Shown: positions 42,961 to 47,106 of the stretch, piece after piece
Layout of the letters: every line of letters begins with the position of its first letter
Numbering within the stretch: position 1 is the first letter of the stretch
Notes under the pieces: generated by a model
What the model was told of the DNA's origin: nothing
Seen by the model: the letters and a program-made list of their open reading frames with translations, nothing else
The model's database searches: none
Origin: a bacterium
GTDB taxonomy: Bacteria; Verrucomicrobiota; Kiritimatiellia; CAIKKV01; CAITUY01
Reading direction: 5' to 3'
Assembly (NCBI GenBank): GCA_037143175.1
Contig: JBAWZF010000020.1
Span: 1 to 47,106, forward strand
Length of the DNA: 47,106 nt
Translations under genes and position numbers: made by a program

Positions 42961-44475
42961 ATGCCAAATAATAAAGTCATGTTTATCCAGCCCCCTTTCT
43001 TCAGGCTTTTCAAGGATACCTTCTCATTTAATGGATATCCGTTCTCTTTGGGTTATCTTGCGGGAACCGTGAAAAAAGAAACGTCATGGGAGGTTTCTGC
43101 GTATAATTCCGACTTCAATCCCAAATCCGTTTTGGGTAACGATAATGTTACGTTCTCCTTTCAGGCGGGAGAAGGCTACACCAATTACATTAATAATCTT
43201 GCGGATGCGAGTGCCCCGATCTGGAACGAGATTCGGGAGACCATCGGAAAAGTCAGTCCCACTGTCGTTGGCATTTCTTGCACATCCCAGAATTTCAAGG
43301 CCGTTGAAAGGGTTGCCCAGATCGCCAAAGACATTGATAGCAGCACTTTGGTCCTCGTTGGCGGGCCTCATCCTTCCATGGTCGGTTCGGAGGTACTCAA
43401 GTGTGGTGCGATTGACATTGCCGCGAGAGGGGAAGGGGAGCGGACCATCCTTGAAGTCCTTGATGCGGTTTTACAGAAGAAATCGTTTAGCCACATATAT
43501 GGCATTGCCTATCGCAGTCATGGCCAGGTTATTGAAACCGGACCACGGGATTTGATTCAGGATTTGGATTCGCTTTGTTTTCCGTATGATTCGATGGAAG
43601 AGGTGCTTATCGGGTATGACCAGTATCCATTGAACGCGTTTGGTTCAATCTTCGCGTCCCGTGGATGTCCTTTTGGCTGTACTTTCTGCGGATCACGGAA
43701 AATCTGGGGCCGAACAGTGCGGCTACGATCTCCGGGGAATGTTGTCAAGGAGCTTGCACGACTCCAGAAACGGGGATTCACTTCGGTCAGGTTTGCAGAC
43801 GACTCTTTTGGCGTAAACAGGAAATGGCTGAAAGAATTATGCGAAACGATTAAGTTGAAATGCCCTGATTTGAAATGGAAATGCGAGATGAATGTCGGCG
43901 TGATCAATGATGAAACTTTGTCCCTCATGAAATCGGCGGGATGTCATATGATCGAACTGGGTATTGAATCGGGCGATAATCGGGTGTTGAAGGAAATCAA
44001 GAAGGGCATCACGATCGAACAGGCTCTGGTCGCCTGCAAATTGGTCAATAAATACGGGATCGAACTTCAGGCCTACATAATGGCCGGGTTTCCTCAAGAG
44101 ACGGAAGAGTCACTGCTTAATACCCGCAACGCCATCCGGAAAATTAACGGGTATATCTGTTTCAACGTTTTTAGCCCGTTCCCAGGGACGGAACTGTATG
44201 AGTTGTGCAAAGAAAAGAAGCTCATCGCCGACGATTATGACGTTTGCCTGCACAGTTATCAAAACCTGGACAGTTTCTGTATATCTCTGCCGAGGGATAA
44301 ATTCAGAAAAATCGTCTCTGAAATGATTCGGGAAGTTGACCGGAAAAACAAACTCAATCGGATTAGGCGAATATTTTCCACCAATACGATCTGGCGATTG
44401 AAAGAGTATGGCCTTATGAAAGGGATGAAAAAAGGGGTTCGGATAATGTTTGCAAGGAAATCCTTGTATCCATGA
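42961..44475 (+). CDS. B12-binding domain radical SAM enzyme
   Basis: A 504-residue enzyme with an N-terminal cobalamin-binding-like domain (MFIQPPFFRLFKDTF, VSPTVVGISCTSQNFKAVER, LVLVGGPHPSMVGSE, AARGEGERTILEVL). A radical SAM domain follows, with SRGCPFGCTFCGSR and the 4Fe-4S cysteines Cys236, Cys240 and Cys243. Further signatures are VRFADDSFGVNRKWLKELCE, MIELGIESGDNRVLKEIKKG and YIMAGFPQETEESL. The usual DxHxxG B12 motif is not evident, so base-off His ligation is doubtful. Class B family members methylate or rearrange unactivated carbons. In this locus a sugar or its acyl substituent is a likely substrate. The 3' end overlaps the next start by 4 bases. Confidence 0.88.
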   Translation: MPNNKVMFIQPPFFRLFKDTFSFNGYPFSLGYLAGTVKKETSWEVSAYNSDFNPKSVLGNDNVTFSFQAGEGYTNYINNLADASAPIWNEIRETIGKVSPTVVGISCTSQNFKAVERVAQIAKDIDSSTLVLVGGPHPSMVGSEVLKCGAIDIAARGEGERTILEVLDAVLQKKSFSHIYGIAYRSHGQVIETGPRDLIQDLDSLCFPYDSMEEVLIGYDQYPLNAFGSIFASRGCPFGCTFCGSRKIWGRTVRLRSPGNVVKELARLQKRGFTSVRFADDSFGVNRKWLKELCETIKLKCPDLKWKCEMNVGVINDETLSLMKSAGCHMIELGIESGDNRVLKEIKKGITIEQALVACKLVNKYGIELQAYIMAGFPQETEESLLNTRNAIRKINGYICFNVFSPFPGTELYELCKEKKLIADDYDVCLHSYQNLDSFCISLPRDKFRKIVSEMIREVDRKNKLNRIRRIFSTNTIWRLKEYGLMKGMKKGVRIMFARKSLYP

Positions 44476-44996
44476 AGCAGGCTCTTTGCCAGTTATGCTG
44501 TGTTAGTGGGATGGGGGAACCGTTGGCTTTCTTCGACGTCCTATGGCAACGGATTAACCGTCTCAAACGGTTTATCCGACGGCGGGTGTGTTATCTTCAT
44601 AATTTCATTTTCAGGCGCAATAGGGGGGGACGTATGACAACATCCAGTAACATTCCTGGCCTGATTCGGGTTGAATTGAAACCAGGTGATAAGGTTCGGG
44701 TTCGGTCGCGAGAAGAAATTGAAGCCACGCTCAACTCGTGGAACCAGTTCAAGCATTGTGCTTTCATGGAGGAAATGTGGCCCTACTGCGGAACGACGCA
44801 GACAGTTTTCAAGAGAGTGTTAAAATTCCTGGATGAGAGAGATTATCTCGTCAAGAAATGCAGCGGCATGGTTATTTTGCGCGATGTTATTTGTGAAGGG
44901 ACGAGGGATTTCGGGCCATGCGATAGATCCTGCTTTCTTTTTTGGCGTGAAGAATGGGTGGAACGGATTTCTGATTCTAATGAGTCTTCGCAATAG
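44472..44996 (+). CDS. Conserved protein of unknown function, Cys-rich, found in secondary-metabolite and polysaccharide loci
   Basis: A 174-residue protein overlapping the radical SAM stop (ATGA). A later ATG at 44634 with a G-rich site upstream would give a 120-residue protein that still contains the whole conserved part. That part runs from LKPGDKVRVRSREEIEATLN through FMEEMWPYCGTTQTVFKRV and FLDER to LRDVICEGTRDFGPCDRSCF and LFWREEWVERI. I recognise this pattern (GD-V-V-S-EEI-TL, EM--YCG, C-G, CPR/CDRS, WRE-W) as a recurring uncharacterised family. The conserved Cys/His set suggests metal or cofactor binding. The N-terminal 54 residues are Arg/Cys-rich with no clear signal peptide. Confidence 0.72.
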   Translation: MKQALCQLCCVSGMGEPLAFFDVLWQRINRLKRFIRRRVCYLHNFIFRRNRGGRMTTSSNIPGLIRVELKPGDKVRVRSREEIEATLNSWNQFKHCAFMEEMWPYCGTTQTVFKRVLKFLDERDYLVKKCSGMVILRDVICEGTRDFGPCDRSCFLFWREEWVERISDSNESSQ

Positions 44997-45185
44997 TCTC
45001 ACTTTCACATGAACTCTGGGCATCGATCCACACGAACGTACACCTGCCTACGCTGAGCACATACTAAGTGATTGATATCGGAGTGACGAACGGCTTTATA
45101 CTACGGGATAATGGCGGATCGGTAAGGCATCGGTAAGGCGGCGTTAGCAAAAACATATGCTTTGTGTTAAAGGGAGAACCAATCA
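44997..45185 (+). promoter_or_regulatory. Intergenic region with 11-bp tandem repeat and possible promoter
   Basis: A 189-base gap before the LRR gene. ATCGGTAAGGC occurs twice in exact tandem at 45118-45139. A possible sigma70-type pair is TTGATA (45072-45077) and TATACT (45097-45102), with a long 19-base spacer. A ribosome site AGGGAG lies at about 45169-45174, before the ATG at 45186. This suggests a separate transcript for the LRR gene; the promoter call is weak. Confidence 0.35.
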
Positions 45186-46277
45186 ATGAGTAGCCTGTTC
45201 AGTAATATGCAGATGAGGCATTTTGTTCCAGTACTTTTGTTCATTATTTTTCTGGTTATAAATGTCGGCAAGACTCAGCCGCTGGAGATCACTGATATTT
45301 CGAGTGATATGACGGGGGTAACCTTGCAGTGGACCTCAACAGCAGAGCGATACATTGTAGCCCAGTCGTCAAACATAATGGCTGGAAACTTCGAATTCGT
45401 AGGGGCTGTACTCTTGACGAATACGGTTTCATTGGCTTCGACCAAACCATCGGTCTTTTACAAAATCCGGGAGGTTGAGGTTCTTAATTTCTCTGATCCG
45501 GCGTTTAGGAACGCAATTAGTAATGCGCTTCCTACCAAGTTCGAACCAGCAGATTTATATTACGATGTCGATTTGCTTGGTATAGATGACCTGAATCTGG
45601 AGGGGCTGGGTATCAGCAACGCCGTGGGGCTGAATGCGTTTGCCGACTTGACCTTATTGGATTGCTCCAGCAACGCTCTGAGCTCCTTGGACGTTTCCGG
45701 GATGGGGGCGCTGCAAGAGTTGTATTGCTATGATAATCAGATTACAAACCTGAACCTGACTGACTGCACCAACCTTTATGCCTTAATCTGTATGTTTAAT
45801 CCACTGCACATGCTCGACATGTCTGGCATGGAGTGCCTCAGAACGCTTTTCTGTTATGGCAACGGGTTAACAAACTTGAATTTATCCGGCTGCACCAATG
45901 TTGCTGAATTGATCTGCTCGGATAATTCGCTGGGTACACTCGATGTGTCCGGGTTATCCCGCCTCTCAGTTCTGGCGTGCAACGACAATGACATGACGTC
46001 ACTTAATCTCTCAGGTTGTTATGCGTTGACGAATTTGTTTTGTCAGAGAAATCAGTTAAGTTCGCTGGACATCTCTACCTGCACCAATCTCACTTTAGTG
46101 CAGTGTATAACCAACAATCTTGTGGATGTTTCTTCCTTCGTTACCAATGCTTTGCATGGAGGCTTAGGAACAGGTGATGTGGTTTATTTGATCGGTAATC
46201 CATTGAGCCTGGACGCAATAACTAATCAGATCCCTGTTCTGGAAAACTATGGCGTAACGGTTAATTTGCATTATTAA
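45186..46277 (+). CDS. Secreted leucine-rich-repeat protein
   Basis: A 363-residue protein with an N-terminal export signal (FVPVLLFIIFLVINVGKTQP). After it come about 70 residues of a beta-rich domain (VTLQWTSTAERYIVAQSSN). Residues about 155-320 hold some eight leucine-rich repeats of about 21 residues with the pattern LxxLxCxxNxLxxLDLSxCxxL (LLDCSSNALSSLDVSGMGAL, ELYCYDNQITNLNLTDCTNL). A Cys recurs in most repeats at the same place, giving a cysteine ladder. The end VTVNLHY shows no sorting tail. LRR proteins of this type are extracellular and bind proteins or glycans. It converges on the VPDGG-CTERM gene and lies outside the EPS operon by spacing. Confidence 0.82.
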   Translation: MSSLFSNMQMRHFVPVLLFIIFLVINVGKTQPLEITDISSDMTGVTLQWTSTAERYIVAQSSNIMAGNFEFVGAVLLTNTVSLASTKPSVFYKIREVEVLNFSDPAFRNAISNALPTKFEPADLYYDVDLLGIDDLNLEGLGISNAVGLNAFADLTLLDCSSNALSSLDVSGMGALQELYCYDNQITNLNLTDCTNLYALICMFNPLHMLDMSGMECLRTLFCYGNGLTNLNLSGCTNVAELICSDNSLGTLDVSGLSRLSVLACNDNDMTSLNLSGCYALTNLFCQRNQLSSLDISTCTNLTLVQCITNNLVDVSSFVTNALHGGLGTGDVVYLIGNPLSLDAITNQIPVLENYGVTVNLHY

Positions 46278-46315
46278 TTTTGGCAACCAGCTAGATCCAT
46301 TGTTTATTCTGTTCG

Positions 46316-46390
46316 TAAAACAAGACCCCCTCAAAGTTAAACCCGCTCCCATAAGGGATGCGGGTTTAACTTTGAGGGGGTCTTGTTTTA
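46316..46390. terminator. Long perfect hairpin between convergent genes (bidirectional terminator or small repeat element)
   Basis: A 31-bp left arm (46316-46346) and a 31-bp right arm (46360-46390) match perfectly. The loop sequence TCCC-ATAA-GGGA adds further pairing with one bulged T. The arms start TAAAACAAGACCCCC and end GGGGGTCTTGTTTTA, so each strand has a short T-run after the stem. It lies 38 bases after one stop and 13 bases from the other, as expected for a shared terminator, although it is longer than most Rho-independent terminators. Confidence 0.75.
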
Positions 46391-46403
46391 TTGGGATTAG
46401 CAA

Positions 46404-47106
46404 TTAGGGCTTGGCATGTATACGCCGTTGAAGGACGCCCAGGATCACCAGCGAGCAACCCAGTAATAGTGCAGTTGCTCCACCATCAGGAACCTGATGA
46501 AAGCCCGCCGCTCCGCTATTGGGCGTGTTATTGGCAATCCTGTACAGATAAGAAGTTTCTGTATCTGAAGGTGGGGGCGGCAGGTCGCGTTTCCTGAGAT
46601 TTGAGTAAGAGATGCTTGGCGCTTCAGGAATTGCATACCTTCCAATTCCGAAGATATCCACTCTCAAATCAATGGGCGTTGTTATCGTGACCGACCCAAT
46701 CTGGGCATCCGTTACTGACCCAAGATCTAGCCATACTCGAGCAGCGGCATGATAGGCATCGGGAAAAATAATTCCCAGCACCTCGCCATTCCCTACTCCC
46801 GGTACTGGAACTGGCAAATTACAAGTGCTCGTAGATAGGAACTCGGCCGTAAGAAAACTTTGTGACACCAGAGTTCCCCCCACGTTCAATGTGAAACCCA
46901 CTTCCCCCAGCGAGGATAGGTCGGATGGCCTGCCGGAAAACACAAAGAGAATGGACTCTATGTTTGCTCTGCCCATATCCGGGCCAGCATACAGAGCAGA
47001 ACTTTCCCCACTTCCGTAAACCATAGGGCCATCCAAGAAATGGGCAGCAGGTGGCCGGGAAACACCGGCGGGGTAGAGTATCCCCCAGCCGCAGAAGCCA
47101 AGTCGC
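46404..47106 (-). CDS. Secreted protein with a C-terminal VPDGG-CTERM sorting signal (5' end beyond the window)
   Basis: The minus-strand frame is open to the right edge with no stop. The protein therefore lacks its N terminus in this window; the TTG at 47036 should not be taken as the start. At least 234 residues are visible. The C terminus is a complete exosortase signal: HQVPDGGATALLLG (VPDGG at 46479-46493), a hydrophobic helix (ALLLGCSLVILGVL) and the basic tail QRRIHAKP. The upstream part is a beta-rich secreted domain (GFTLNVGGTLVSQSFLTAEF, DLRVDIFGIGRYAIPEAPS) of the kind often found in PEP-CTERM proteins. It should be a substrate for an exosortase such as that at 580. It is the only PEP-CTERM substrate visible. 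Confidence 0.88.
   Translation of the reverse strand, partial: RLGFCGWGILYPAGVSRPPAAHFLDGPMVYGSGESSALYAGPDMGRANIESILFVFSGRPSDLSSLGEVGFTLNVGGTLVSQSFLTAEFLSTSTCNLPVPVPGVGNGEVLGIIFPDAYHAAARVWLDLGSVTDAQIGSVTITTPIDLRVDIFGIGRYAIPEAPSISYSNLRKRDLPPPPSDTETSYLYRIANNTPNSGAAGFHQVPDGGATALLLGCSLVILGVLQRRIHAKP

Noticed and set aside
1-47106. tRNA, rRNA, CRISPR arrays, insertion sequences or phage genes
   Set aside because: No cloverleaf, rRNA-like stretch, regular repeat-spacer array or transposase/integrase-like protein was noticed by eye.

Overview
The window is almost entirely one long, plus-strand exopolysaccharide (EPS) locus of the exosortase/PEP-CTERM type. About 30 genes lie head to tail, many with 1-4 bp overlaps. 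The only clear minus-strand gene is at the right edge. It encodes a secreted protein ending in a VPDGG-type C-terminal sorting signal, the form of PEP-CTERM signal I associate with Verrucomicrobia/Kiritimatiellae and relatives. Together with an exosortase, a PrsR-like regulator and a PrsT-like TPR protein, this suggests a Gram-negative member of the PVC group, probably from an environmental genome. That placement is inference; no rRNA or other phylogenetic marker is present.

Layout. (1) 1-132 is a near-perfect fold-back that looks like a contig-end artefact. It disrupts the 5' part of the prsR-like sigma54 activator, which ends at 577. (2) 580-5968: exosortase, giant TPR lipoprotein, outer-membrane beta-barrel. 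(3) 6212-14088: polysaccharide export lipoprotein, initiating phosphoglycosyltransferase, a WlbA/WlbB/WlbC-like trio for a 3-amino (2,3-diacetamido) sugar, a FemAB-like protein, and a Wzz-tyrosine-kinase fusion with a degenerate P-loop. (4) 14103-28683: a deacetylase-glycosyltransferase fusion, a second deacetylase, GT2 and GT4 enzymes, an asparagine-synthetase-like protein lacking its Cys nucleophile, a DUF362 protein, O-antigen ligase/polymerase, flippase, and a GINT1-type propeller protein. (5) 28756-33196: UDP-glucuronate 4-epimerase-like enzyme and a large secreted beta-helix protein with 294-bp tandem repeats. (6) 33218-40204: a compact module of AMP-forming ligase, NodB-like protein, hexapeptide acyltransferase, acyl carrier protein, NadE-like amide synthetase and AsnB. 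(7) 40204-44996: a broken radical SAM/SPASM gene, YdcF-like protein, a second FemAB-like protein, a B12-binding radical SAM enzyme and a small conserved protein of unknown function. (8) 45186-47106: a secreted LRR protein facing the VPDGG-CTERM gene across a 75-bp hairpin.

How it may work together. The phosphoglycosyltransferase would load the first sugar on undecaprenyl phosphate. The GTs extend the repeat unit, Wzx flips it and the Wzy-like protein polymerises it. The Wzz-like protein sets chain length, and the export lipoprotein, TPR lipoprotein and beta-barrel move polymer to the surface. Exosortase would process VPDGG-CTERM proteins at the inner membrane for association with this EPS. 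Deacetylases, acyltransferases and the carrier-protein/amidotransferase module probably decorate the polymer. That last module is the best candidate for uncharacterised chemistry. All functions are read from sequence motifs only.
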